NCBI RefSeq assembly: GCF_000208745.1
Contig: NC_030851.1
Location: forward strand, 39,381,315-39,445,314
DNA length: 64,000 bases
Reading direction: 5' to 3'
Origin: Theobroma cacao
Lineage: Eukaryota > Streptophyta > Magnoliopsida > Malvales > Malvaceae
Shown here piece after piece: positions 25,370 through 37,400 of this stretch (the first letter of the stretch is position 1; the number at the start of each line of letters is the position of its first letter). A program made the translations under genes and the position numbers. The notes under the pieces were generated by a model. That model made no database searches and was not told the origin of the DNA. It saw only the letters and a list, made by a program, of their open reading frames with translations.

Positions 25370-26121
25370 TTTGTAAAAGGCATCTTAGATATCATATCAC
25401 CAAGGAAAACAAATCTTTCTGTACTACGTATTGGAATCTAGAAGGGAACTTCTAAGTTGAAAGCATTCTGTTGAACATGTAATCTCAACCCACATTAAAC
25501 CTAGCAACAGAACTGGACTTAAGCAAGACTCATGACATCCAAATAGAATACAAAAAAAGTAATGATAGATTACTTGCATCAGATAAAGTTAAAAGCAAGT
25601 AAGAGAGAAAGGAAAAATGCTATACTTTTATTATGCTTTTAAAAATAAAACTTCTACCTAGGAACTGCTTCCTTTTGTCATTGCTGTTCCCAATCCATCA
25701 CCACATTTTTCAAGCTTGACAATATCCCTAACATTCAAACAGAGCTCATTTTCTCTTCTTCCCTGTTGACCATCTTCATCACCCACGTCTTCCAACTTAC
25801 TTGGATCAAAGCAGTGAATTCTCACAAACGCCACAAGACCATTAGGACAATAGACTGGCTCTCAGCCAATTGAACCTTCTTCCTGTCTTCCAACAAGGCG
25901 TTAGGCACACAGTATCCCTCTGTTATCTACACTACCAAAACCTTTTCAACAAAGTGAATCACTAGAATTTTGACGTATCTTTTCTATCTAGTAGAGCAGT
26001 CATCTCCACCCAATCTTGTACATCATGGATCCGTACACCATCCAATGAAACAATTACGCTCCCAGGAGACAAAAAACTCAGATAATGGTGATGCTGGAGC
26101 TATATCCAAAACTATCCAAGA
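25370..26121 (-). pseudogene. Site-2 protease (S2P) homologue pseudogene, PDZ region and C-terminal part
   Basis: Read on the minus strand from an intact-looking acceptor (CTCTAG, exon start 26121): VLDIAPASPLSEF, a frame change in a run of T, then LSPGSVIVSLDGVRIHD and DWVEMTALLD, resembling the PDZ-like segment of plant S2P (intramembrane metalloprotease that releases bZIP factors in ER stress). After an in-frame stop come EGYCVPNALLEDRKK, another frame change, CPNGLVAFVRIHCFDP and DIVKLEKCGDGLG. A donor-like TAG|GTAGAA lies near 25655. Further down, CLSPVLLLGLMWVEIT and RFVFLGDMISKM match the next segment of the family. The N-terminal HExxH and later membrane regions were not found. At least two frameshifts and stops mean no function. 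The match is from memory of the family. Confidence 0.6.
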
Positions 26122-26508
26122 CTAGAGGAAGGTATAACAAGTCAAGTCTAACCAATCATGCTTTGAATAGAAACATACAATGAGTAAAACGAAATGAAGT
26201 GAAGTACCAAACGGCTGTCAACATGCATGTAAAATGGAAACAGGATCACAGGCTGCAGAAACAGCAACAATCCACAAACTGCACAGAACTCCAAAGGAGG
26301 GGATTAAAAATTAAAGATACATTAAATTAAGTCAGAGTTCCGCATTCTGGTTAGGTTGTGAAACTGTAAGTTGGATACACAACGCTCTCTATGGATTGAA
26401 AACTTCGGCTTTTCGCCATGGTTACAAAGCTGCACTAAGCCTAAGCCAATCAAAGAAATCACCCAAACATGGAAAAACTAATCATGAATTTGTGAGCTTA
26501 CTACTGCA

Positions 26509-26790
26509 TTGTGCCGGTTACCGTGGCAAGAACAAGGTTGGAGAAGGTTGCCCACCGGCCAGAGGTCTCTAATGCCTGGAATTTTGACTTTGACGGTGAT
26601 AAAATCAGGTGGGCCAGATGTTGCTGCCTTTGAGTATGCAGATTCTCAAGTCATGGGTGAAGCTTCCCCCTTGGACAACCAGACCCATGGAGGGAAGTTT
26701 AGAGGGCTTGAAGATGATTTGGTTACAGCTGGCCGAGCCTCAAGGGTCGATGAAAGAAAGTATTCAGAAATAGATAGCAGCAAACATTGA
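26509..26790 (+). other. Unassigned open frame, 93 codons
   Basis: An open frame with mixed, protein-like composition (...SGGPDVAAFEYADSQVMG...) lies between two pseudogenes. It matches no family I recognise and has no clear signals. It may be a relic exon or chance. I would not call it a gene without transcript evidence. Confidence 0.15.
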
Positions 26791-26881
26791 ATAGGAAGCT
26801 AGTATTATTAAAAAAACATAAATCCAGTACAAAAACTAATTGAAATCCTTTGTCATTCTGGAAAATGACTGTCCTTAATTC

Positions 26882-27982
26882 CTAATGGAAAGAAACAACA
26901 TCTGTATAATAACAAAAGTTAAAGCCATTTCTTGGGGCTCCCAAGTCGGTGAAACTTTTAGTTTTAAGATTGTAATAAATTAGTCTACCACTATTCATCA
27001 GAATCAACAATTCCTCATTCCTAACGTTCAAAACAAAGGTAAGCTCATATTTTCCTGTGGAGGTATTAATTGGACTAAAATCAATGCTATAAACCTTAAC
27101 CCATGTGAACTTCTCAAAATCTTTCAGAACCCACATGTCCATAACATGAGGGATACTATAGTCATAATGACTCAACCAAAGATCTTGTCTTAATTCTGCC
27201 AGGTTTAATGTTTCAGGGTTTCTTATGACACATGGAGGGATTGGCAAGATCCAGAATTTCTCAGCATCCAAATCGAATGACAAGATTTGTTCATCTTCCC
27301 GTCTTTCCCATACGAGATCAATCTTCCAATGCAGTGATCCATTAACCAAGGCTGGATTTGCGTCCATGAGATGAGGACACCCTTCTTCCAACATCCTCCA
27401 TGCAGAACAGCAATCAGCAATCGAATTGTTTGTGCCGTAGTTACTTATGGTTAAGATCTCACATCCAAGCTCGAAGTTGTTGGGGTTATCGTAATCGTTT
27501 TTGCGATAGAAACATCGAACAACCTTGTACTCGTTCTTAGAGGGCATGTAACCGAAACCAACAGTGTGAGCTCCATGAATTCTTGCTTGCTTGGGTTGCA
27601 AACATAGATGTGGTTTTCAGCGACAACACATACAAGATTGTAGTGAGAAGGCACAAAGAAGATTTGTCTGTGCCAACCGATTTTGATTTCTGGGGTGAAC
27701 TGGCTGATTATTCGACCCTCATGATCAGCTGTACACAAAAGAAGTTTCTCGTCTACTTCCGCAATTCGATAATCAACTTGCGGAGGAGTTAGATAATCAC
27801 CCTCATTTAGTAATGTCATCTTAGATGATCGTTGATAATGCAATCGGTGGAAATCAGGAGTAGAAACAAAGCGGCAAAACCCTTTAGACACACCTGAATC
27901 TGGAAAGGCTCTTCACTGGTAGTCGTGAAAATATGTCCAACATATCAAATAGTAGCTGGTCAGGCTTCATCATCATCACCAT
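26882..27982 (-). pseudogene. F-box/F-box-associated-domain protein, frameshifted
   Basis: From an ATG at 27982 the frame begins MVMMMKPDQLLFDML, then SRLPVKSLSRFRCV, a clear F-box, and hits TAA. In a second frame the protein continues as SKGFCRFVSTPDFHRLH through AENHIYVCNPSKQEF, then leaves frame. A third frame gives HTVGFGYMPSKNEYKVV and runs to a stop at 26882 through FBA-type motifs (GSLHWKIDL, ILSFDLDAEKFW, GRLIYYNLKTKSF). Two frameshifts therefore separate three well-preserved blocks of a protein of about 370-400 residues. The second break also seems to remove several residues between NPS..EF and HTVGFGY. F-box proteins of this kind are SCF ubiquitin-ligase adaptors. The good preservation suggests recent loss, or sequencing error at two places. 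Confidence 0.75.
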
Positions 27983-28098
27983 CTTCTGAAAGCGCCATCT
28001 CCATCTCCTTCTCCTTCTCCTTCGTTTATACCTTGGATCGATTCTTTCCGTCTCTTTTATAATGAGTACTCGAAGCCGATCAGGTCTCCAATTAATCA

Positions 28099-28130
28099 GT
28101 TAAATATATTAATTATTATATTTAAATTTA
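28099..28130. repeat. Dispersed AT-rich word shared with 22324-22356
   Basis: GTTAAATATATTAATTATTA and its flanks are almost identical at 28099-28130 and 22324-22356, both just upstream of a minus-strand gene start. Probably remnants of one repeat family. Confidence 0.35.
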
Positions 28131-28416
28131 TAAATATGTCTAGATAAAAATTCAATTTTTTTAAAATTATAAATATATTTTTTTAAAAATTTTAATTATT
28201 AATAAATCATCATATTGAATTCAATAATAATATATAAATATTATACACTTACATTAATGATGTAGCAATTCTGTTTCTTCAAAAATAATTTTTTGATACA
28301 ATTCTATGAAAAGAAGGAAAAATTGAAAACAAAAAAGAAGAAAGAAAAGGCTCCATGAACAAACAATTGTTACAAAGAATAATACTACAAAATTAGTTAG
28401 AAAAGATGACTAAATT

Positions 28417-31400
28417 TCATGTAACCACTAATTCATGTGGAGTTTGTCCAGTTTGCATGAATATATATTTTCCTGCAGCAAGCAATATGACACTTAGAAC
28501 ACCAACTTTAATTGGAAATGCTACACCCAATGAATTACTTTTGTGCCTCATGCCTTGTTGCTGGCCAGCAGGGGACATCAAAGCTTGGTCCTTCATGAAT
28601 GACGAATAGGATTCAATCTCCTCTCTTGTTAATGCTGGTTTTAGTGACTCCTTCACTGTCTGGAAATGATGCTTCTCGACCATAGTGGCGGATATGTTTT
28701 CCCTTAGAGCTACTATTCCGGCTTCCCTGCACAAGCCCTCCAATTCGGCCCCTGTGAAGAGCTCTGTATCTTCTGCTATTCTTCTCAAATCAACATCATC
28801 TCCGATTTTCATGTTTCGCGTATGTACACGAAGGATCTCATACCGAGCTTCTAAATCTGGCGGCGGTACATAGAGCACCTATATTTTCGTGATAATAAAA
28901 GTTAGAGATGATATATCGTCTCAAAAGGTTTTCTGGTTTCGCTGTTTTAAGGTTCTGATAAAAGACCACCCAAACAACAGTCAAGTTCTTCATGAGCTCA
29001 GGTATTTTCTAATGCATGACACAGCTAGAGACTTTGGAATATTTAAACTGGAATTCGATGAAGAAATAACAAATTTAAATGTGTAACTCCAATTGCTTTA
29101 CCTTTCAAAGGCTAGCAAGGATTGAGAAACCATATGATTGCAATGGAAATGGGAAACAGCAAAGTCACAAGTTAGACAAATGATAGTACAGAGTTGTTTA
29201 CCAGATCAAATCGTCCAGGGCGCATGAGTGCAGCATCAATTGCATGAGGACGATTGGTAGCAGCTAAAACAAGAATCCCCTGAAAAAGAGTAAATTCAAT
29301 TTAGACTCATATTTAATTTTTTTTTCAATAAAAAAGGGATTCTAATCATACAAAGAATTCTTGAATGACATCCCTCAGTTCTCAGATAGATAATTATTTA
29401 ACAAACAGAAAATTAGGCTTATGGGACTCTGACTGACTTTTGCCTGTTCTAAACCATCCATTTCAGTCAGTAAAGTGGATAGAAGCCTCTCTCCAACTGC
29501 AGCATTGCTCCTTGAACTCCCACCCCTGCAATTTGAGGGAGAAGAAATAAGAAATCAGTTTGAAGATTTGTGCCCATTCAAATTGACGTATCCAGAATGA
29601 TGTTTGTTATGCAGAATCTTTAATGAATCAGGCTGTTCATGATGAATGTTTATACTAACACTCTTCTTATCTCTGGATAAGCAACTCCACTTTCAATATT
29701 AGATATTGTCAAAAGCAAAATACACAAAGAATTTTCACAAATATACACCCAAAAGGATCATTGAAAATTCCTCCAGTTTCCTGACATCTTCGAAGATATA
29801 AGCAAAGTACAATATAATTTCCAACTACAAGATCAGTCCAACAACAAAATGATGAGAAGAATATCCAGAGAATCTGCCACAAAATCATCAGAAAGATAAC
29901 CAAGCTTAAGTATATACATGGCCATGATCTCAAGTCCACTGTATAATTGATTATCTTGCCAAAAGCAATACCAAGTAACACCAAGTCAATGATGTGGACT
30001 CTAATTCTAAGAACAAAATAACACATGACAAACATTTCAAAATTTTGAGCTAGGATGTGCACATAAAAAACCTAGCATAAAAGAAAATCATGATCCAAAG
30101 AAAGACCCTATCCAAGTAAAATGCAACGTACTAACCGTTTGGCAGCAACAACATCAGCTTCATCAAAGAATATTATGCTTGGTGCAGCCAGACGTGCTCT
30201 ACGAAATGTATTCCGTAACAAAGCTTCACCCTCTCCAACATACATTGAATATAACTCTGCACCACTGAATCATAAATTATGAATAGACCAGCACTATATG
30301 AATCTTAGAACAGGCACAATAATGCAGATAACAGGCCAAATGTGAACATATTGAATAGATTAAATACTAACTCTACAGATTGGTAGGCCGTATATGGAAG
30401 TTTCCATCATCTGCTAAGTTTTCCCCAGATAAGCATGTCTGCTCTGAACTCTGAAGCATATTGCTACCATAGTAATGTATGATAATCATTTGGAATAATT
30501 TGTACTTCAATAGGTCTATTAGGCTAACTAATGTATGCAAAGTCAGTTTTATTAGCACGGCTTGCCTGCCTTTGTACTAGTACCAGTCATTTCTTGCCAT
30601 GATTACATTGTTTCTTCTTCTCTATAGGGCCTCCAGAGTGTCAATAGCTTAAATTAAAGAAAGGCCATAAGGTTAACCTAGCCTAGTCTGAAGATCTTAT
30701 TTATGTCACATTTTACCTCTTCCTACTGATTGATTTGCAAACTAAAATCTTACACCCTAAACCTAGAACAATCATATTGCCACCATATGACGGCTAGTTC
30801 CAAGTCTAACACCCTAAAGGACTTCTAAGAACAGGTGACCTGTGAAAGGTGGGCAGTCAACATAAATTAACAACCAAAAAATTGAGTTTGTGAATAACCC
30901 TCGACGGCTAAGGTCTTCCATACAGCTTCTATGAATTATAAAGCGCTGGACAATAAATAATAATCTAACCTCAAAGAGAAAAATGAAGCTTGGGCAGCAT
31001 GAGCAGCAGCTTTAGCAAGAGTTGTTTTTGAGCATCCTGGAGGTCCATGCAGAAGTATTCCACGCATAGGTGATATACCAAGCCTTGCAAATGCAGCTGA
31101 ATGTTTGATAGGCCACTCAACAGCTTGCCGGAGCTTTTTCTGTGCATGAATTAAGTAAATTCAAATCCAAGATTCTCAACACTAAATAAGGATGCAATGC
31201 TCACCTTCAAATCTTTGAGTCCTCCAACATCTTCCCAAGACACCTTCGGAATTTCCACAGTAACACCTCTTGTTATGCTTGGGCCAACCACAGACTTAGC
31301 ATGTTTCCAGTCTTCCATGGTTAAGATAAGCGCACCTGGATTTTCACCTATATCTGTAGATCTTTTAACTGCGAGCATGGTTGCTTCACGACATAAAGCT

Positions 31401-33564
31401 TCCAAATCAGCCCCAACATATCCATTGCAAGATGCAGCTACAGCTTGTAAGTCAACATTGGGATCCAAAGGAACCTTCTTTGTGTAAAGCTGTAAACAAT
31501 CATAATAAATGCTTCAAGAATTAATCTGAGCAAGTCTAGAAATAAAGCAACTAGCACTGTCCAATTCAACATTCCAAATGCTCATACATTTAAAGTGTCT
31601 GATAGATGAAAGTAAGCAAAGGAACCCAATATAACACAGAAATGCAATGGAATTTAGTCTTACCTTGAGAATTTGAAATCTCTCCTCTTCATTAGGTGTG
31701 GTAACTTCAACTTCAGCATCAAAACGTCCTGACCTTCTTAGAGCTGGGTCAATTGCATCCACTCTTGATGCAAAAAAATACAAGTTAGTAATTCTTCTTA
31801 CAAAGTTCAACCTAAAAATTTACAACTAAATGCAACTAGCCTTTTGTGACCATCAGTTAAGACATTATAAGCCTGAGAATTTAAGCAAAAATTAGGAATT
31901 GAAATAAGAATGAGATCATTTGACTGTGCAATGGAAAGCATATCATCATAGCCCATGCCAAATAAAGGACACTAGTCAATAAAAAACAAATAAAAAGCAG
32001 AAACCCTAAGTAAGCCACTAGGAGAAATAGTTACAAAAAATTTCAATGGCAGTAAGTATTTAATACAGTATTACTAGGCTTTAATATATAATAAAATAAG
32101 CAGACAAACAACATCAACAACCTTTGAATCATTATATAAAATCTCCACAACCTTAATACTAAGTTCCAATAACAGGGCTGAGTATTTCATAATCCATACA
32201 ATAGAATGGAGCCTCATACTTGAATTAGTGAAACAACCTGTTCGTCGATGCAACCACAACAACTCGGGGTATAGAAGTTGGTGAGGGTTTATTGGAGTCC
32301 ATCAGTGTAAAGAGTTGAGAAGCTAGACGAACATCCTGCTCTCGCCTGCATTTGAAGCATATTTAGTTCCATGAAACTAAAGTGTTCTTTAGAACATTAG
32401 CCAAGTGTATCACATGTACTCACAAACATTATTATGTACGATTCCAATTATCAAAATATGCATTTTTGGGGCCAGGAGAGCCATCAATTAACAATTTATA
32501 GGGCACAGTAACTAAAAAAAATGGCACATAGAACTTTAGTTATACATTTTGTTCCCCTCATTAACCAAGTTCTAAAGATCAAACTATCATACATTTGCTA
32601 CATCTTGAATTCCATAAATTCTCAACTTGCTTCTGAATAACGTTCTAATATAAACTTAGTTACCAAAAAAAACAAAAAAAGGGTGACGTGAAGATGACCA
32701 ATTTTATCAAAAAATTATTTCATATGTTCTGACCACACCTTGAATCACGGCGAGGGCAGAGTGCATCTATTTCATCAATAAAAATAACAGATGGTTTGCC
32801 AGAATTTGCATGGGATGATGCCTCTGAAAAAGCTTCCCGTAAAATTTTCTCACTTTCTCCAGCATGTGCTCTGTGAACAGAATGTGGACTGCAAGACAAC
32901 CGAAAACAATAAAACTTAATGGAAAGTAAAAATTGACAAAACAACTATTCAAATACATTACTTTTGCATCATACATATGCAATTCTATATCATTACAAAG
33001 ATCAATGAAAATAATGCAGTACCTGAGAACTATTAAATGGGCACCGGATTCACGAACAATTGCACGTACCAAGCTTGTCTACCATCGCAAACCAAACCAA
33101 AATACCATTAATAAAAAAGATCATTTCTCCCTTTTCCCCCTCTATTGGCTATAGATTGAAATCCACCCATTTTAGAACAAAATTTAATACTACTATAAAC
33201 TAGCTTTTCAAAGAAGATGATAAAATTGATAGATAAAGGCAGTTACCTTCCCGGTGCCTGGTGGACCATAAAGGAGCAAACCCCGAGGCCACTGAAAGAA
33301 AACCCAGAAATCAATAACTCAAAACCAAATTTATAAAATTAAGAAAATGAAGAATTGAAGAAAGGTAAAGATGGATACTTTGAGGCCAAGCTTTCGGGCT
33401 TCACGAGAGTAGAGAACAGGGAAAACGATGAGTTCTCTCAAGGCTTGGAGAGCTTGGGCGTTCCCACCAATCGCTTCTTCTGCTTTCCACTGCTCCTCGT
33501 TTTCGTTACTCTTCTCGCCGTTAACGATGCTGCTGTCGCCATCGCTGCTGCTAAGAGCATCCAT
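28417..33564 (-). CDS. CDC48B: CDC48B-like double AAA ATPase with C-terminal membrane anchor
   Basis: Twelve exons (33564-33379, 33291-33247, 33078-33023, 32888-32739, 32345-32238, 31763-31664, 31489-31205, 31139-30970, 30264-30136, 29525-29438, 29279-29202, 28878-28417) join in frame to 618 residues, matching Arabidopsis CDC48 homologue B in length and remembered sequence. There is no CDC48 N domain: only about 65 residues precede AAA-1 (Walker A GPPGTGK at 71-77, Walker [18 protein letters not shown]). AAA-2 has GPPGCSKTT (342-350), Walker [11 protein letters not shown] and [15 protein letters not shown] is usual for the CIP111/SPATA5-like group. A hydrophobic stretch, [17 protein letters not shown], sits about 12 residues from the C terminus, the layout of a tail-anchored protein. 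It probably unfolds or extracts client proteins; clients are unknown. An in-frame ATG at 33690 is a weaker alternative start. Confidence 0.93.
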
Positions 33565-34444
33565 GTGAGCCCAGTTTAGCTTTGGAGTTTGGGGAAAGTG
33601 ATAGGAGACAAGGTGAGGTTTTTGAGGTTTAGTGGAGAGGAAAGAGTAAAATCGTGTCAACGTTAGGGGTATTATTGTCGACTTAATCACAGGTGTTTCT
33701 CCTGGTTACCCAAGGCTATGGAAGGAGGGCTTAATCATATGAGAATTTCTTCTTTGGGTTTTTACCCTTTTCACTGTAAAACTAGAAAATGCTTCAGGAA
33801 TTTGCTTCTTTCATGGTATTAAACAGTATTAGTTGAGTTCTGGGTAGGAAATAGCATGGTCCAGGCAGATCGACCAACCTTACTAACAACAGACAGGGTT
33901 CAAAGGATAAAACCACTTCAACCGAGTCAACAAGTATTCTGCTTACCGGAATTTAGGCACAACTATTGGTATGATTGTTACAAAGGCTGATAAACATATA
34001 CCATGTGACTGTCTCAACACCATTAAACTAACTTTGAGAATCAACAAAACAAGAAAGACATTCCGCACCCAAAGATTTGGTTCAATAATTAGGCTATGAT
34101 CCTGTTCAAAAAATAAAGTTCAAATACCTCTTTCCGTAATCAGAAAAGAGAGAAATAAACAAAGTTGTTCTGGAATCGAGCATGGTACATAATGTATAAA
34201 ATTAGCTCTCTCTCAAAATGGACCAAAAACATACATCAGGGCAGCATCCATTACACTGCCTGAGTTTGTCTGCGGGTGAAACCCATCCTCAAACAGCCAC
34301 TGCTTCATAATTTTCTGAAGAAATGTGAAAACACAATCCTGCATTCTGATGCCGTTGGAACGGGAAAGCTGCGATGCACATTAGCTGACTAGAACAAGGC
34401 TGCAGTCGGCTTGAATCCAGCATTTAACGCTTCAGGGTGCTATA

Positions 34445-37400
34445 TCAACTGAAGTAAGATGGTACATTAATCACTACACTTCCTGCAGATGCCTGGTTGG
34501 CTGCACGATTACTTCCAAAATTCTTACGATTTGACTCCCTCGCAATTCTTGATCCAAACTAACCAACCAAATGGCAAACAACTTTATCAATTTAAAATCA
34601 AACAAGAAAGAACATATAATCTTACAAATCAAATATCAAGCAAGTTTGCTTGGCTAATTATATGCCACCAAATTTCCACATGCATCAGCTCAAAGCTAAC
34701 TCGTTTGCAAATTCATACAGTAGACAATGCGTTAATACAAAATAAAACTCATTTCTCAATAAAGTTTCATGCAAAAGATATATTCTAGTCAACTTTTGTT
34801 CTCATGTACAAACTGTCAATAACCTGCTGAAGCAATTTTAAAAATTTTAAAATAAAAATCAAGCTCAATCAAATAGCAAAACCCTGAAAATAGTAGGACT
34901 CTTTTAACAAGAAGAATGATATAGAGTTCTCATAATGTCTATTGTTAAACAGAAGAAGATAAACTAAAAAATAAATAATTAAATCAGAAGAAAAATCGCT
35001 AAATGTGTGACAAAACTTAAAAGAAAGAAAATGGACCTGAATTGCTCTCTTTGGCAGAATTGCAGCATTATGCAAACCAAGTATTTCAGCAACCTTCACA
35101 AAACAATACAAAGAAATGGTATGATGTTTGTCATTATTAAACCTTTGAGGCTAAAATTATGCAGTACAAAACAACCAAGTATGAATGCAACCACTGATAT
35201 CAACAACAGAAGAAAAACAAATTGATTTAAAACACATAGAATTAGAGAAGGCAAATAGGAAAGAAGAAAATTGCAAATTACAAGAAATCACGAGATTAGA
35301 AAAATTGAAAACAAAAGAAAAACTTTAGGTGATACATGATGTGCAAAAGAAATATGCTGACCTCTCTCAAAATCTTCTTATCACCTTTTCCACTTGGTTG
35401 ATCAAGATCGGCAACCTCCCAAAGAGGAATATCCAAAAGAGTCCTAATAACGTCTTCATCCAAGAAAGGAAATCTAGCCTAGTAAAAGACTAAGAAACAG
35501 TTCAGATGAAATCAATAGCCAGCAGCAACACCAAGGAAAAAAGCCATTAGCAGCACTACCTCCTTTCCATTATCAGCAATACATCTATCATCTCTTCCTA
35601 GATTTCTTTTCCAAATTCTCTGCATGTCCAATTTCATTTCCTCATGTAACCCGAGCCAACTGATGACAGCATATCAAGCAACCAAAATGAGTATATTAAT
35701 ATATAATACCAGACTGACCACCAAATGATCTGTTTAGAGATTTAAATAATAACAGAAGCAGACCTTTCATGCCTATACTTTGTTTTGTGCCTACTGTATC
35801 CAGCACATTGCTCATCAGCACCAGAACCAACAAGAAGAATTCTGGCCCTGGATGTGTAACTGACACGTTTATCTTCATCAATACCATTACTACTTCCTTC
35901 ACACATCCAACCTTCTCCACGAGCAGCAAGCCACAAAGCTATTCCTATATTCAGATCCTGAAATGTTAAATGCAAAATGAGGTTCCATCATTTAGTTAAA
36001 ATGTACCAAGAAATATTATACCGGATATAAGAAGGCAGGTTCAGAATGTTTAAAAGTACTGCATTCCAATTTCTCTGAAAATTCCACATTATGTTTTATA
36101 AAGAACAACAGAAGAATACTAGCCAGTTAAGTGCTACTGTGGAAGCTAGCAGTCGATAGGATCATGGAATAAAATGGGTACCATGTAGGTATTTGCAGGA
36201 TTAATGAGTGACAAGACATGCTTTGTTTCCCAGGTCAACTTTGACAAATCAGCATCAATATGAACAAGTCTCCACCTGTGTACCAACACATTTGCATTTA
36301 TGTAAGGACAAGAACAAAATTGAAACTTTGATGCTTAGATAAACATCTTCATCATGATAGACATCAGTTTCAAGGGAAGCCAAACATCAAACCTTCTTAA
36401 AGGTGCAACCCTTCTAAGTTCCTTTATTCCTGCTTTTGCGCTGATTCTATCAGGAGCAGACTCACCATCAAAGCTCACATTAAGGAGATCAATCTCATCT
36501 GCAAAGAGACATTGGAATAAACGATCACCTCAGATAAAGGACGAGTTGAAAAATTTTAGATTAATTTAAAAAAAAAAAAAAAGATTTTTCAGCTCCACCT
36601 GAGAGAGGTAGGTTTTGCATCCCATATTTCTCTATTAAACTCCTACAAACACTCTTTTGCATTTAACAAAAGTGAAGGACTAAAAAGGTTGCTTAGACCA
36701 GAGTTGCGAAAAACCCACCTTGAGCTTCACACTCAAAGGTCCATGTCGACAGTAAACAGCATTAAGCCAAAGTTTGCTTTTAGTACCCAAACGACCACTA
36801 AATTTTATTGCATCATGAAAATTTCCTCATAAATAAATTACTGAGAATATAGTTTTCAACATGTTAAATTCCTAGAAATGAATAACTAAAAATATAGATA
36901 GATAAATAGATAGATAGCAACACTTACAATTAGGATCTAGGCATTCATCCAATAATGCTGCAAGAATCATAGAATCTAATCCACCAGAGAAGAGAACAGC
37001 CACAGGAACATTTTCTTTTTGTCTAGCACCACATATAATTGCCTATGCATCCAAATCCAAACAATTTTACAAATTTGAAACAGAATCACAGCTCTAACCA
37101 CCAACAGAAGGTCTGTTCAAGATTTAACAATTCAAACTATGTTCCTCATGAATCATGAGCATACAAAAGGTTTATCCTAGTAAAGCTAGCATGTTAAGAC
37201 CTGGATAAGCGGGTTAATTTGATTTAAATGATTAGGGTATCCTATATTTAAAAACAAGAAGAATTTAAACCAAGAGACCTTTCCACATGTAAAAACAGAA
37301 ATTGCAAACAGCTCAATCAAAGTTTAGACCTGATAAATTTTATGCAGTGATATGCGTCGCATCATCGATTCCCTCAAAGCTGTCAGCACATTCTGCGCTG

